A stretch of 64,000 nt of DNA, taken from the NCBI GenBank assembly GCA_037043455.1, contig JAWPHD010003249.1:124001-188000 (forward strand). Direction: 5' to 3'. Under the pieces are notes generated by a model. The model was not told where the DNA came from. It ran no database searches and saw nothing but the letters and a program-made list of their open reading frames with translations. This stretch comes from Cyrtodaria siliqua (Eukaryota; Mollusca; Bivalvia; Adapedonta; Hiatellidae). The position numbers and the translations under genes are program-made. Below, in pieces: positions 1-10,335 of this stretch (positions are counted from its first letter, which is position 1; the number at the start of each line of letters is the position of its first letter).

Positions 1-890
1 ACCTTGAACACTCAGTGTCCGAGTTTTAAATAATAAATAATTTGACTTGCTGTGTATCTCTTTATTGGATGACTATTATACCAATTAATGTGCAAAAGTA
101 TGAAAAAAAGACACCGTAATTGCATGATTAGTGTATTTGATGCCACTTCCTCCAGGCCCAACTATAACATAGGAGGAAACAAATGTATACAGTGTAATCC
201 CATCATCATGCTTCATTTGAGACATAATTATAAAAAAATATCCCTCCCCAACACCTCCCACCCACTGGGCCCCCGGGCAGACGGTCCGAGTTCGATATAA
301 TATATAATAAAAATAATATAATCATTTAATATGTTGCATATCTTTTATAGACGTTTACAAACACCAAGTTATGTGCAAGAATATGGAAAAATGACATAAA
401 AGTGTAATTGAATTTTTAGTGTATTTGACCTTTTGACACCCCTTATGGACCCTGGGTGCAGAGCCATCATCATAATGTTTCATTTGAGACATAATTACAA
501 AAAAATCAATATAAAAATGACCAAAAAAAACCGCCCTAACTCTGTGACCCAGTTTGCGAAATATAAAAATCGTTTGATATGTTGTTTATCTTTTATAGAC
601 GATTGCATATACCAAGTTATATGCAAAAATATGAAAGAAATGACATAAAACGTGTAATTCAATTTAAAGTTATTTGACATTTTGTCCCCCCCCCCCCCCC
701 CCCCCTGGGGGCCTCTGAGCTCGGAGGCAAAAATAATAGTGCTCTTGCACGTCATCATATGGTTATGTTTGGTTGAATTCCGTTCAGCGGTTTATGAGGA
801 GATGCGGTAACGGACAGACGGACAGACGGACAAACGGAGGCGATTTTAATATACCCATTTTTTTTCAAAAACGTGGGTATAATTACAATG
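1..890 (+). repeat. Dispersed repeat of about 260-base internal units with GACGGACAGACGG end
   Basis: Three related units, recognised by TATGTGCAAAAATATGAAA and TTTGAGACATAATTA, recur near 85, 370 and 610. The block ends with ACGGACAGACGGACAGACGG and a GTGGGTATAATTAC terminus. A run of about 22 C lies at 682-704. A reverse-orientation relative is at 24480-24770. No gene is seen. Confidence 0.6.
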
Positions 891-904
891 TTAATAAGAA
901 ACAA

Positions 905-1015
905 GGCATGTGACATCAAAAACACAAGAGGCTTGACAATAGGGCTAACGCCTATGAACGGTCAGTGGCAAAAATGCCGATTAAGGTTTTAACCAGGTTC
1001 TAGGAAAGACCAAAC
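905..1015 (+). repeat. Family F3 dispersed repeat (GACAATAGGGCT ... GAACGGTCAGTGGCAAAA)
   Basis: The core GACAATAGGGCTAACGCC and GAACGGTCAGTGGCAAAAA is shared with many other places in the window on both strands (see 12195, 32765, 34318, 61490). No coding potential. Confidence 0.6.
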
Positions 1016-1185
1016 CTATGGGAAATACAATGCTGGTGACATATGCCTGACAATGATAATAAAGATACTGACTACGACAATGGATATAACCGCGATTAGT
1101 ATGCTAGTAACGTGCATTATAAATTATTATAGATTATTAGTATTAGTTTATTTATAATTATTATTAAATAATTTAAAAAAAAAAC

Positions 1186-1340
1186 CTTAGTAATACTATG
1201 AAAATTAACATCGATCCGATTGCGATGAGTAAGTTTGTCACGAATTTGGATGAGGCGTAGGCCCATATCATGTTGCAGCCCGTTGGACAAAGCCCTGTCT
1301 TTGCCCCACCCCCGGGGATCGACGCACACTCGGAGTAGGA
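1186..1340 (-). CDS. OATP-A exon 7: end of Kazal loop and next helix
   Basis: This 155-base exon (phase 0 to 2) has acceptor TTACTTTCAG and encodes SYSECASIPGGGAKTGLCPT, GCNMIWAYASSKFVTN, and a hydrophobic segment LLIAIGSMLIFIVLLR. The three cysteines complete the loop-5 disulphide set and the rest is the following membrane helix. The donor is GT followed by a run of T (GTTTTTTTTTTAAATT), much weaker than the GTATGT of the OATP-B copy. This is the last OATP-A exon visible. Confidence 0.86.
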
Positions 1341-1590
1341 CTGAAAGTAAGATAAAGGTGTCTTTATTTATCATCCTACTTGTATGATTTGATTTAAATT
1401 TAAATATAGAACAATTTCAATACAGAACGCTTTTTTTTTAAGTATTTATACAATGTATATGTACGTAATAGCATGTCCATAAAGTATCTGTTTGCCATGG
1501 GACAAGCAGTATACTAGCTTCTCTTACACTAGTATTTATGTTTCATATTAAAGGCTCTCACGTAATATTCACATATAAATTATATTTTAG

Positions 1591-1620
1591 GAGCTCGAGC
1601 GAGAAACGTAAAGCCCTAGT
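1591..1620 (+). pseudogene. Inverted fragment resembling OATP exon 8 start
   Basis: On the plus strand, opposite to OATP-A, the 30 bases after TATATTTTAG match the first 30 bases of OATP-B exon 8 at 24 positions, including CGTAAAGCCCT and the acceptor-like AG. Similarity stops abruptly after 1620. It sits in intron 6 of OATP-A. It may mark an inversion that removed exon 8 from its normal place, or a relic of an inverted copy. Confidence 0.5.
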
Positions 1621-2353
1621 GTCGGATGTGATATATAGAGTGCGGTGTGATATATACCAAGTCTATCGAGTGTTGCAATAGTAGCAGTATTCTACTAGTT
1701 ATGTTCATGTTCTGCCAGAGGGAAGTGGTATATCCAGTAAAATCGTGTTAGTGATAAACTGGGCCATTTAAACTGAATACACTTTCGAAACGATCAGGTT
1801 TAGGTGAGTATTTTTGTGTCGACAATTATCATTTACAGTTCATTCTAACACGACCTCTACAGTCTTGCATATGCACAAAGAAGAGAGACAGCTGTATGTT
1901 ATTCTACGATAAAATACAGATGTTTCATTAATTCCTCGCGTATATTTCATCCGTTGGAAGCGCCACTTTACATGACGTCACTTGGTAAATATACGTCACG
2001 AAAACAAACTCAGCAGAAATTTTAATGACATGTTAATAACAACAATCTTGCCATGCTCCCAAACCGTGCATCCCACCCCGCCCAAAAACCCCGATATAAA
2101 CCCATCATATGCATCAATACATATAAAATTATTAAGCATCTTGAACAAGCTGAGAACGTTTGACGTCATACAGCGCAAGCTATATGACGTAAGCAAATGA
2201 ATTAATTGGAATTAATTGTTTGTCACGTGACTACTAGTGTATTGAAACGCACAACAGCCTGTAGATATAGCAGCCTGATTACCTTGACCTCGGAGATAAT
2301 AAATAATGCCCCAACAATAGCGTAAACAATGGGTTTATTGTTGTGTTAGAATC

Positions 2354-2524
2354 GAAATAATAAATACGTACCTGTATATTATCGGTGAATAAAATACAAT
2401 TAGTCGTTCGGATACGAGTAATTAAACCACTCGTTCTAACGCACTCGTGATTTAATTACTACGCATCCGAACTCCTAGCTGTATTTTATTCACCGATAAA
2501 ACACAGGTACATATTTGTTATTTC
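2354..2524. repeat. Long imperfect foldback (about 70-base arms)
   Basis: The left arm (GAAATAATAAATACGTACCTGT then ATCGGTGAATAAAATAC) is mirrored on the right by GTATTTTATTCACCGAT and ACAGGTACATATTTGTTATTTC. The short loop contains CACTCG repeats. It is a non-coding MITE-like element in OATP-A intron 6. Confidence 0.75.
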
Positions 2525-2553
2525 TTAAATAGATGAAGTATATATGTGCAATA

Positions 2554-2594
2554 ATTTCACGCATATCACCTAGTTTAGGTGATATGCGTGAAAT
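2554..2594. repeat. Perfect 19-base hairpin with 3-base loop
   Basis: ATTTCACGCATATCACCTA at 2554-2572 is the exact reverse complement of 2576-2594, with loop GTT. It lies 30 bases from the foldback at 2354-2524. Confidence 0.85.
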
Positions 2595-3447
2595 GTATTA
2601 ATCATATTAAGCATACTTTAATAAATTTATCTGAAATACTAAAATTTGGAAAAAACATGAAGTTTTTTAGACATTTCTTATTCTTTTTGTACCCTTGTTT
2701 TTAATCACGTTTTTATAGAAGAAGATTCTTTATTCACCTAGTAATAGGTCTAGTGGGGAGGCCATACCCACCTCAACCTTACAATAATTTCAAAATTTTA
2801 CAATAAGTCGTAATGAACCATGAGCAAAAAATTTAAATAGCAAATTGTATGTTAACATATATATTTCAAATGTTCAATGGCGGAAATCAGTGTAATTATA
2901 CATATTTTACAATTTCCAACTGACATAATAATAGTCCAGAATATCACTCAAACATAAACAGTAATGTATCCTATTTAATTTATAGAATTGGACAGGAAAG
3001 AATAATTGTACTATTATATATATGTCCATATACATATTTAAAACTGCAACAATTTTCTGAGTACATCATTATTTCTGAGTTCAAAGGATTTATAAGCATA
3101 CTTTGCTAACATTTTACTATCACGATTATTGTCTGTTTTAAACAATTCTGTGGTTTTGTGCATATTACTGTGATTCAGATAATACATTTTCTATTCTCTT
3201 CTGTTGTTGAGACTCTTAATTTTGTTAAAGCGATTCTAAATGTTCGTACATTTACAGTATTTTAATCAGGTTGAAATTTAAAATCTGAAAAGGTTCAATA
3301 AAACGTTGCTCTGCTCGAGGAATATAAACGTCCATTCCTATTTTGCATAAAACATTTGCATAAAAGTATCATTTAAATGTTACTTAAACACTTGAAGAAA
3401 ACAGTTTGTATCACCAACTTCCTGTGCATACCATAAATCATTGAAAA

Positions 3448-3690
3448 GGAGTATGATAATGGACCTTTGGAAACGGCCGAGCACGACATATACGAAATAT
3501 TACAGTCTCGATTTAATTGAGACTGTTCATGAGCGGTAGTGAAATATGCTATCTACCGCTCACGCCCTCTAGCCCCGGGTCGAGCAGAACTCAATATTCA
3601 TAAAAATCAACAGTACTGAATTTTAACCATCCCGAAGATGGCAAGCATATGACGGTGGATATAGCAATATTTGTAGCTTTATTTCATCCA
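3448..3690 (+). repeat. Family F1 repeat (GGCCGAGCACGACA ... CTAGCCCCGGGT)
   Basis: Shares the order ATGGACCTTTGGAAACGGCC, a hairpin near GTCTCGATTTAATTGAGAC, GCTCACGCCCTCTAGCCCCG and ATCCCGAAGATGGCAAGCAT with copies at 4926, 8773, 14845 and 44615. Inserted in the 3' part of a LINE. Confidence 0.8.
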
Positions 3691-4430
3691 AAGTTGAAAC
3701 AATTCATGTCTTATAAGTGCAGCCCAATTTGCTTTATGACGAAAAACATTTAAATCATTTAACATCATATTATAAACAATAACATTATACTTTCTGTTAT
3801 TTGACTGTAAACTCTTTAACCAATATTTAATAGCAATACAAATGCGACACGTCCTGTAGTGAACACGACCTAATTCCCGATAAATAAAGTCATTTTGAGT
3901 TGATCGCTTAACACAAATAAGGTATTTGCAAAACTGTAGGTTTCTATCTGATTTGCATGTATGAAACCCCAGACTTCGCTTTCATAATTTAATATTGGAG
4001 TTATTAATTTATCAAATAATTCCAATGTACGCAGAACAGTTATGTTTTCAAACTTAGATAACTACCTCTATAACTTAAATATTGCTTTTTGTGCTTGACC
4101 GGATAGTGTGATTTGCGCAATTTCTAAACTCAGTCCATTTAAAGAGAATTCTAAATTTCTTGGCAAAATGCCACCTTTTCGAAATACCATTATTTTTGTT
4201 TTTCTTCTGTTTACTTTTAATTTCCACCTATTACAATAGCTACTTAAAATATCTAAAGATGACATTATATTTTCGGGTGATTTTGCAAATATAATGTCAT
4301 CGGCGTAAAGTAAAATAAACAGTTTCAACATATCTATATCAATCCCTTTGGCACTTTTAAAGAAATATTCATCCTCTAGGTCGTTTAAATACTTAGAAAA
4401 GAGAAAAGGTGATAAAGATTCTCATTCAAA
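3690..4430 (-). pseudogene. LINE reverse transcriptase palm remnant (YADD)
   Basis: From about 4430 the minus strand reads LSPFLFSKYLNDLEDEYFF, then LLYADDIIFAKSPENIMSSL with the catalytic YADD at about 4296-4307, WKLKVNRRKTKIMVFRKGG, and past a stop LITPILNYESEVWGF. These are RT motifs in the expected order. Stops and an F1 repeat at 3448-3690 disable it. Confidence 0.8.
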
Positions 4431-4504
4431 ACTATCACTTAATTCATGTTTAAATTCATGTTCATTTTATCGCTTTTTGTTCATGCTCATTAAAGGTCTT
4501 CATC

Positions 4505-4760
4505 ATCAACCCTGCAATGTTTCAGGTGCCATCTCGCTCAAGTCATTAAAGCAGTGGCAGAAAAACAATAAACGTGGCTCCAGCGTAAATGGAGTGTCTA
4601 CAATATAATTTGCAGCAACTCTGCAGTTCTACAGGTGAGAAGGTTCTAGGCCCATTCTCCATATTTTATCTCGATGTACATGGAGGATGAGCCTGGCATG
4701 TTCATTCTTGTTAGGCGCCATATAACCTTTCATGTGTTGGTGCGCCTTAAAACTATTATA
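4505..4760 (+). repeat. SINE-like 3' region
   Basis: The end GGCGCCATATAACC...CATGTGTTGGTGCGCC resembles the tail of the tRNA-derived SINE at 42439-42707 (GCCATATGACCTTAGCTGTTGGTGCGAC). A tRNA-like head is not evident, so it is a fragment. Confidence 0.4.
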
Positions 4761-4925
4761 TTATAGTAAAATTATTCCTCTGAAATTGTTTACATCGTAT
4801 AGTTTACCTTGTCAATGTATTGGTATTATATAACCATCACTCCATGTATCCGGGAACTACCCATTATCCATTATTTTATTAAATAAGTTTTCTAAATATA
4901 AAACAAATGTATCTATACCGTGTAT

Positions 4926-5455
4926 AAAAAAAGAGTATGATAATGGACCTTTGGAAACGGCCGAGCACGACACATACAAAATATTGCAGTCTCGGTTCGA
5001 TTGAGACTGTCCATGAGTGGTAGTGAAATATGCTAGCTACCGCTCACGCCCTCTAGCCCCGGGTTGAGCAGAACTCAATATTCATAAAATCAACAGCACA
5101 AAATGTTAACCATCCCGAAGATGGCATGCATGTGGCGGTGTACATGGGGTTATCCTTCTTTAACGTATTCCCCGTGTCGTACGGCGTATGGTCCCAGTAT
5201 CTAATAAAATGAAATGCCCCGAAGAGCGAAATAAACATAATGGAATTTAGTAAGGAGCAGCGGTTATGAAGCCTGCGTATAAAAAGCAGGCAACATATCC
5301 TATGAGTGGTTAAACAATACCCAGAGCCTTTAATCGGCCGGAGTAGTGGAACCACCGAATCAAAAATTAAGTAAGAAAAAAAAAATTGAAAATGTACCAC
5401 CGATAACTAACTAAGTATCGGGCTCAGCGATCTCCAAAGATCAAATGAATAACAG
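4926..5455 (+). repeat. Family F1 repeat, long copy
   Basis: Same start as the copy at 3448 (ATGGACCTTTGGAAACGGCC), extended by GGCGTATGGTCCCAGTATCT, GAAGCCTGCGTATAAAAAGC and an end with CGGGCTCAGCGATCTCCAAA. The same extended form occurs at 44615-45080. The 115-residue minus ORF inside is not a gene. It interrupts a LINE. Confidence 0.8.
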
Positions 5456-6095
5456 AGTACTAATTCATTTAATACCCTGTCAGGACCTCCAGATCGACCT
5501 TGACCTATTTGTTTAACGTTTGCCCTAATTTCGGATTGAGTAATTGGAACATTAAGTTCGTCAAACATGATTTGTATTTCGGAGTTAAAAAATCGACCAT
5601 TAAAACAAAATATATCTTCATCTGCTTAAACAAATGGGTCGCTAAGATTATTCATTGCTTTGAAATACCCTTCAAAGTTGTCAGTCGATATGTTTTTTGG
5701 CTTATTTAACGAAACAGAATGTTTTACATTTTTACATTTAGCATGTAATAATCGATTGGTTATTGTTATTGCTTGTCGGTAATTCAATTGTCTCACTTCT
5801 TTTTTGTTCCGAGCGCACTTTAATCATATTTAATTTATGTTCGGTTGATCGATCTTTACGAAATATATTTAAAAGATGATAAAATACTTTACGCTTATTC
5901 CTACCATCAAAATCAATTATCTCCCTTTGGCCGTTCATCGTTCATAAAGTCATCTCTCTCAAATAAAGGTTTACATACACCATCGATATTATTAATAAAC
6001 GACGACATTGATGTACCGATATCATTGCATGATTCCACATTATTTAACTCTTTTGTCAATGTTAACATTGATTCACGAAAATCTTCTGAATACAA
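5405..6095 (-). pseudogene. LINE linker and N-terminal reverse transcriptase remnant
   Basis: Frames at 6095-5913 and 5938-5738 read as the linker after the endonuclease (KVFYHLLNIFRKDRSTEHKL). Below 5738, minus-strand codons give FDELNVPITQSEIRANVKQI followed by SGGPDRVLNEL, the usual start of a LINE reverse transcriptase. It contains a stop codon and breaks off where a family F1 repeat begins. Confidence 0.65.
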
Positions 6096-6172
6096 CTTAC
6101 TTTTATAATGTTCTTTTTGTCATTGTTCCATTTATAGAAGTCTGTGCAAACATTTTCATTGACGCATGTGTT

Positions 6173-6900
6173 TTATATATTTGAAGCTAAAAATGCATTA
6201 TCACATTCTAATGAAAACTCAATAAGACAATGATCCGACCAAATGTTTGACTCATGCAAATAAAAGGATGAAAAATGGCATAATACATCAGGAAAAACAA
6301 TACAATAATCATCTAAACTTCTGCCTGTACCTCCCATATAAATAAAATAACCTAAGTCTCCACACACTCTTCCATTAGCTATTCTTAAGCCAGATTGTTT
6401 TAACAAATCTTAAAAAATAGTGATCATGAGAATTTACTATTTTATCAATAGAATGTCGTTGTAATTCTGTATCAAAGAAATAATCATCTGGAAGAATAGT
6501 ATTCATATGAGAAATATTTTCAGCAGAAACAAAATCACACTGATTTCCAATTCTTGCATTAAAATCACCTACATACATGAAATTACATTTATCGTGTGTT
6601 AAGTTTTTAATATCCTATATCCTAAGTCCTATTTTCCAAGAAAACATCTTAAACGTTTACATCAACAAAAGCATTTCTACTCGAACTTTTAGGTACAATA
6701 TAACAAACACACACGTATAAGTCATGGCCAAAGATTCCTTCCATCTAATTTAATCAAATGAGAATCATCATATTTAAGAACAAATGTATTATTGTCGTTT
6801 GCATAGCCTGTCCCTTCCATATATAATGACCCCGCCCAAACATCTGTAAATATATGCTGTTTTGTTTGAGGACCATATGTTAGACTAGCTAGTAGCCAAA
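6173..6900 (-). pseudogene. LINE APE-type endonuclease remnant
   Basis: Two overlapping minus-strand frames carry YVGDFNARIGN (from 6578) and SNIWSDHCLIEFSL (near 6250). The GDFN and SDH motifs are the metal and catalytic motifs of exonuclease/endonuclease/phosphatase domains in LINEs. Upstream, about 6580-6900 reads like the N-terminal half of the same domain (WAGSLYMEGTGYANDNN, then after a frame change HDLYVCVCYIVPK). At least two frameshifts disable it. Confidence 0.75.
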
Positions 6901-7009
6901 AATGTAATCCTTTTCGATATTATTGAAAATATATGGAATGTCTTCCCGAATGTGTTCATTCATTTGACAAGCCACTTTTTTATTTGCTTCTTTAAACTGT
7001 GCTAGTTTC

Positions 7010-7555
7010 TTAATAGCCCTGGATTTCTGTTTGCAGCTTTATGTTTTTAGTTTCCAGCTCACAGATCTGTGGATCCTGTTGGCGTTCTCGCGTCATGTAT
7101 TTACAATATAGTATAGCGTTCTCCTTTGTTGCTATTTCACACTTATCCAGTTTCTGAATACATTCCTGTAGTTCTATTCTCAGTGTTTCGTTTTTAGATT
7201 CAAGATCACTGATGACTTGAGCCTGTTTTGATGAATTCTGGGAAGATCCAGTGATACGTAGGTTTTCTTTAAGTTGATATTCTTTCTGTATGCAATCGTT
7301 TGTTTGCAGTCTCCTAAAGATTGTCTCCTCTTCCACTTGAAATGGGAATACGTTTGCGGCTATCTTCCTGAAAACAAAATCTGTCATTCTTTCTTTAGGG
7401 TATCTCCACTCTGTTTTATAAACGAGCGCAAAACTTTCTCGCCTGTGACACAGATTGCACATGGCGTTAATCGCACGGCACACATACTCATCACACCTGT
7501 GACAGGTTAAACTATAATACGTTGCCACAATGGCACTGTTAAGAAAATAGTTCAT
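7010..7555 (-). CDS. 181-residue coiled-coil ORF, probably LINE ORF1
   Basis: This is the longest uninterrupted ORF outside the OATP exons. Its N-terminal third has cysteine pairs (CHRCDEYVC, then CNLCHRRE), suggesting a zinc-binding module at residues 18-40. Residues 95-175 form a heptad-rich coiled coil (VISDLESKNETLRIELQECI, KLDKCEIATKEN, ICELETKNIKLQTEI). It lies just upstream, in reading direction, of a LINE endonuclease region, and coiled-coil proteins with zinc-binding modules are common as LINE ORF1 products. A host gene exon is an alternative. The exact product is not recognised. Confidence 0.45.
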   Translation of the reverse strand: MNYFLNSAIVATYYSLTCHRCDEYVCRAINAMCNLCHRRESFALVYKTEWRYPKERMTDFVFRKIAANVFPFQVEEETIFRRLQTNDCIQKEYQLKENLRITGSSQNSSKQAQVISDLESKNETLRIELQECIQKLDKCEIATKENAILYCKYMTRERQQDPQICELETKNIKLQTEIQGY

Positions 7556-7849
7556 ATTTCTCAGTTTTGTTTAGGTCCGGTGCTCTAAAACCAAGGCTGA
7601 TCTTGGAAAATCGCCAGATTTATCTCTTTCTGGGGAATTAGCATTCCGGTTAAAGCTACAGAGTCCCTATGTCAATCGATTTCTTCTTTGTAGGCGTGTC
7701 TTTATTAGTAACTTCATGTTCACCAGCCTCATGTCGAAAGCGGGTATTTAAGCGAGCAAATATAGCGAAGGAAATCATTTACTGTATCGACCAGTGAACA
7801 TCGTACCTATACACAGGTAACAGTAATTTTTACAAAAAAAAAAGTTTGC

Positions 7850-7925
7850 TTCTTTCTGGGCTCGAACACACGACCTTCTGATTTCAAGTCCTCTGCTCTA
7901 TCCACTGAACTACGACGCTACTTGA
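7850..7925 (-). pseudogene. tRNA-like sequence (tRNA-derived repeat head)
   Basis: The minus strand reads TAGTTCAGTGGATAGAGC (A box and D arm), GGACTTGAAATC (anticodon arm) and GTGTGTTCGAGCCC (B box). The acceptor and T stems do not pair properly, so it is a tRNA relic or SINE head, not a functional tRNA. Confidence 0.55.
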
Positions 7926-8199
7926 GAAATGGTATACTAACTACCATATATTATGAGGCAAAATAACTTAACATATTTGAACGCAACTAATGATGGATCA
8001 ATAAATATGCAGTCCATATTGTCGCACGTGTAAATTAACATTGCCTGGTGTAATACTGTATCTTATCAATATGAAACTAATACTTCGCCTCAAATCAACC
8101 ACATCTCGACTTGTTATTTAACGCTTTATGGGTTTGTGTGCGCGCTCTTGTTATTACGTAATGCCTATTTAGTGTTAAAAATGCTACAAAATACCAATA

Positions 8200-8285
8200 A
8201 ATAGCAGTGGTCTAGAGGTTCAGCGTACATCTTTCAAATGTTACAAGTGCGAGGCTGTGGTTCAAATCCCGTTCCGGGCAACTAT
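8200..8285 (+). pseudogene. tRNA-like sequence
   Basis: AGTGGTCTAGAGGTTCAGCG resembles an A box, ACATCTTTCAAATGT could form an anticodon arm with loop CTTTCAA, and GTGGTTCAAATCCCG is a B box, followed by T7. The acceptor stem does not close convincingly, so it is called a relic. Confidence 0.45.
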
Positions 8286-8772
8286 TTTTTTATCACATAT
8301 ATTCTGGAGCCGTATATTTATCGATGTTACCTGTACGGAGGCTAAATAAAAATGTAAAATTTTACGTATCGATTTCTCCTTATATACCGACTTTTGGGGT
8401 GTTCGTCGATTTGAAACTACTTCACACGTGACTCATTCATATTCATGAGTTATTACCAGTTAAAATAGGGACTGTACAGCTTTAAGTAACTTTTCTGTAG
8501 TCCAATATAGTTGAGGCAATTAGCTCTCCGAGGTAGAAAACTCGCTTACTGATATAACCTTCCGATTCTTACCCGAATTCTCCACCAATTTGTATAAGGT
8601 ATATTTGACTACTACTATTTTTCTGTAGCAAAGTCAATCAACGAAAAATTCGAAATTCTGCTGATATTTGTTATTTTAATATTTCATTTGTATCTTCATA
8701 TAACTTATTTGTTAGAGACTGGGACCATACGCCGCTGGACATGGGGGTGTAATAAGTATAAAGGTCGCTATG

Positions 8773-9258
8773 TCTACCGTATGGTAATGGACCTTTGCAA
8801 ACGGCCGAGCACGACACATACGAAATATTACAGTCTCGGTTTGATTGAGACTGTTCATGAGCGTTAGTGAAATATGCTAGCTACCGCTCACGCCCTCTAG
8901 ACCCGGGTTGAGCAGAACTTAATATTCATAAAAATCAACAGTACAGAATTTTAACCATCCCGAAGATAGCAAGCATATGGCGGTGGATATAGCACTATTT
9001 GTATCTTTATTTCATCACCTTTATCCAGCGGCGTATGGTCCCAGGATCTAATAAATTGTATGCCCCGAAGAGCGAAATAAACAAAAAGGAATTTAGCTGG
9101 GAGCAGCGGTTATGAAGCCTGTGTATAACAAGTAACAGCCAAAAGACTAAATTAAAAAACAGACAACATATCTTATGAGTAGTTAAACAATACCCAGAGC
9201 CTTTTGTCGGCCGGAGTAGTGGAACAACCGAATTGAAAATTGAGTAAGAAACTCAGTT
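8773..9258 (+). repeat. Family F1 repeat
   Basis: Contains ATGGACCTTTGCAAACGGCC, GTCTCGGTTTGATTGAGAC, GCTCACGCCCTCTAGACCCG, GGCGTATGGTCCCAGGATCT and GGCCGGAGTAGTGGAACAAC in the same order as the copy at 4926. Confidence 0.8.
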
Positions 9259-9749
9259 ATGTTAATCGAAAAGAGAAACAACGGTGTCAGACATATTAGG
9301 TTCCATTGAGTTTAAATTCTAAAGAATATAAATGTAATAACCATAGTAGAAAAGGAAGTGTTGCCAATGTTGAATATATCATTCAGATACCAAGATGTAC
9401 GTGTTATTAAAAGCTTCTATGACATCTGAGTATCTGAGTAAAAGACTCAACAATAAATCTGTTTTCATCTATAAAGTGGTCAAGGGTATTAGTGTGTGCA
9501 ACTATTTATTAATGAATACGTTTGAACTTTGTACACGTTTGTCCTCAGTATTAAGTATCAATGTCCGTATATGTTTTATTTGTAAGTTTCAGGTTATCTT
9601 ACAGTTTACTGGCCAAAATGACACGTCCGATATTTCGAAGCAAACACTCTTTGTTTTTAATGAAAAATATAATTTATTACAAGTTTGTCTATCTTTAGAA
9701 ATATAAATGCCACAAGTTAAATATTCTGTGGTGAGCAAGATTACTATAC

Positions 9750-9870
9750 TTGTAATGAGCCGTCAATACAGCTGGCGTGGCAAGGTGAGTAATAATTCAG
9801 CCCGTCATCTCCACAGATGGGCAGAAATGATGTAGAGTTGCAATTACATGACGACTGTATCTGGACAGAC
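9750..9870 (-). CDS. OATP-A exon 6: Kazal-like extracellular loop 5
   Basis: This 121-base exon (phase 2 to 0) encodes SVQIQSSCNCNSTSFLPICG then DDGLNYYSPCHASC and IDGSLQ. The C-x-C ... P-(I/V)-C-G-x-(D/N)-G-x-x-Y-x-S-P-C-x-A-x-C spacing is the Kazal-type cysteine pattern of the large fifth extracellular loop, which forms disulphides in OATPs. The acceptor is TTTTTTTAG and the donor is GTATAG, weaker than in OATP-B (GTAATT). This exon and its partner at 53913-54033 first identified the family. Confidence 0.92.
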
Positions 9871-10009
9871 CTAAAAAAATAAACAAATAGTGCTCGTTTT
9901 ATTTTCAACAATTGAAACACATACCATTTCGACAATACCAAGTTATCGTATATATGCAATACATTCTGCAACTGGGATCCCTTGGAAGCAACACACAAAA
10001 GTAGCCGAC

Positions 10010-10335
10010 TCGGTTTTTTTGAGTCTGTTCATGACAGCAATTTAAGGTGCAACACCTGTCAAACCCGCAACCCCAGCTTAAAATGCGTTTCACCCAAAGC
10101 CACAGCGTTTGGGCTTGGGAATGAATCCCACTGATTAATAAGTAAAACCACAACACAGTTGTAGTCGTGTCGACTTTTTACAGCTGACACACAGCACCAA
10201 ACAAACGTTAGTAAGAATGTCAATAAGACAGGAGAAGTAACAAACACAAACAAGGGAGTCAAGTAGCAGATTCCGTTATATTGAACCTGTTCACCTATCA
10301 AGCACCACCCCACCAACACCCACACCCCCATCTCA
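10010..10335 (+). repeat. Family F2 repeat, diverged
   Basis: GAGTCTGTTCATGA, GCAACACCTGTCA, an AGCTTAAAATGCG stretch and a CACTGATTAATAAGTAAAACC stretch follow the same order as F2 copies at 14580 and 60500. It lies in OATP-A intron 5. The minus-strand ORFs here are not genes. Confidence 0.5.

Larger units (their letters stand above)
2710..7560 (-). mobile_element. Decayed non-LTR retrotransposon (LINE) in OATP-A intron 6
   Basis: Reading down the minus strand there is a coiled-coil ORF (7555-7010), an APE-type endonuclease region (about 6900-6173), a linker and N-terminal RT stretch (6095 to about 5405), an RT palm with YADD (4430-3690), and a 3' end with GGTGAATAAAGAATC near 2716. Family F1 repeats (4926-5455, 3448-3690) interrupt it, and frames are broken repeatedly, so it is dead. 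The clade cannot be fixed from sequence alone; the domain order fits an APE-endonuclease LINE. Whether 7010-7555 is ORF1 of the same element is inference. Confidence 0.7.
7795..8345. repeat. Element with two divergent tRNA-like heads and ACAGGTAACA ends
   Basis: A minus-strand tRNA-like segment (7850-7925) and a plus-strand one (8200-8285) point outward. Each is followed by a T-run (A10 at 7838-7847 on the plus strand, T7 at about 8285), and both lie inside an inverted ACAGGTAACA (7812-7821 and about 8326-8335). The stretch between is AT-rich with no gene. Confidence 0.45.

Noticed and set aside
5053..5400. 115-residue minus ORF
   Set aside because: Lies wholly in an F1 dispersed repeat; other copies do not keep the frame.
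7850..7925. Functional tRNA gene
   Set aside because: A and B boxes are present but the acceptor and T stems do not pair.
9395..9706. 103-residue plus-strand ORF
   Set aside because: No domain; lies in OATP-A intron 6 in a region partly homologous to the OATP-B intron, where the frame is not kept.
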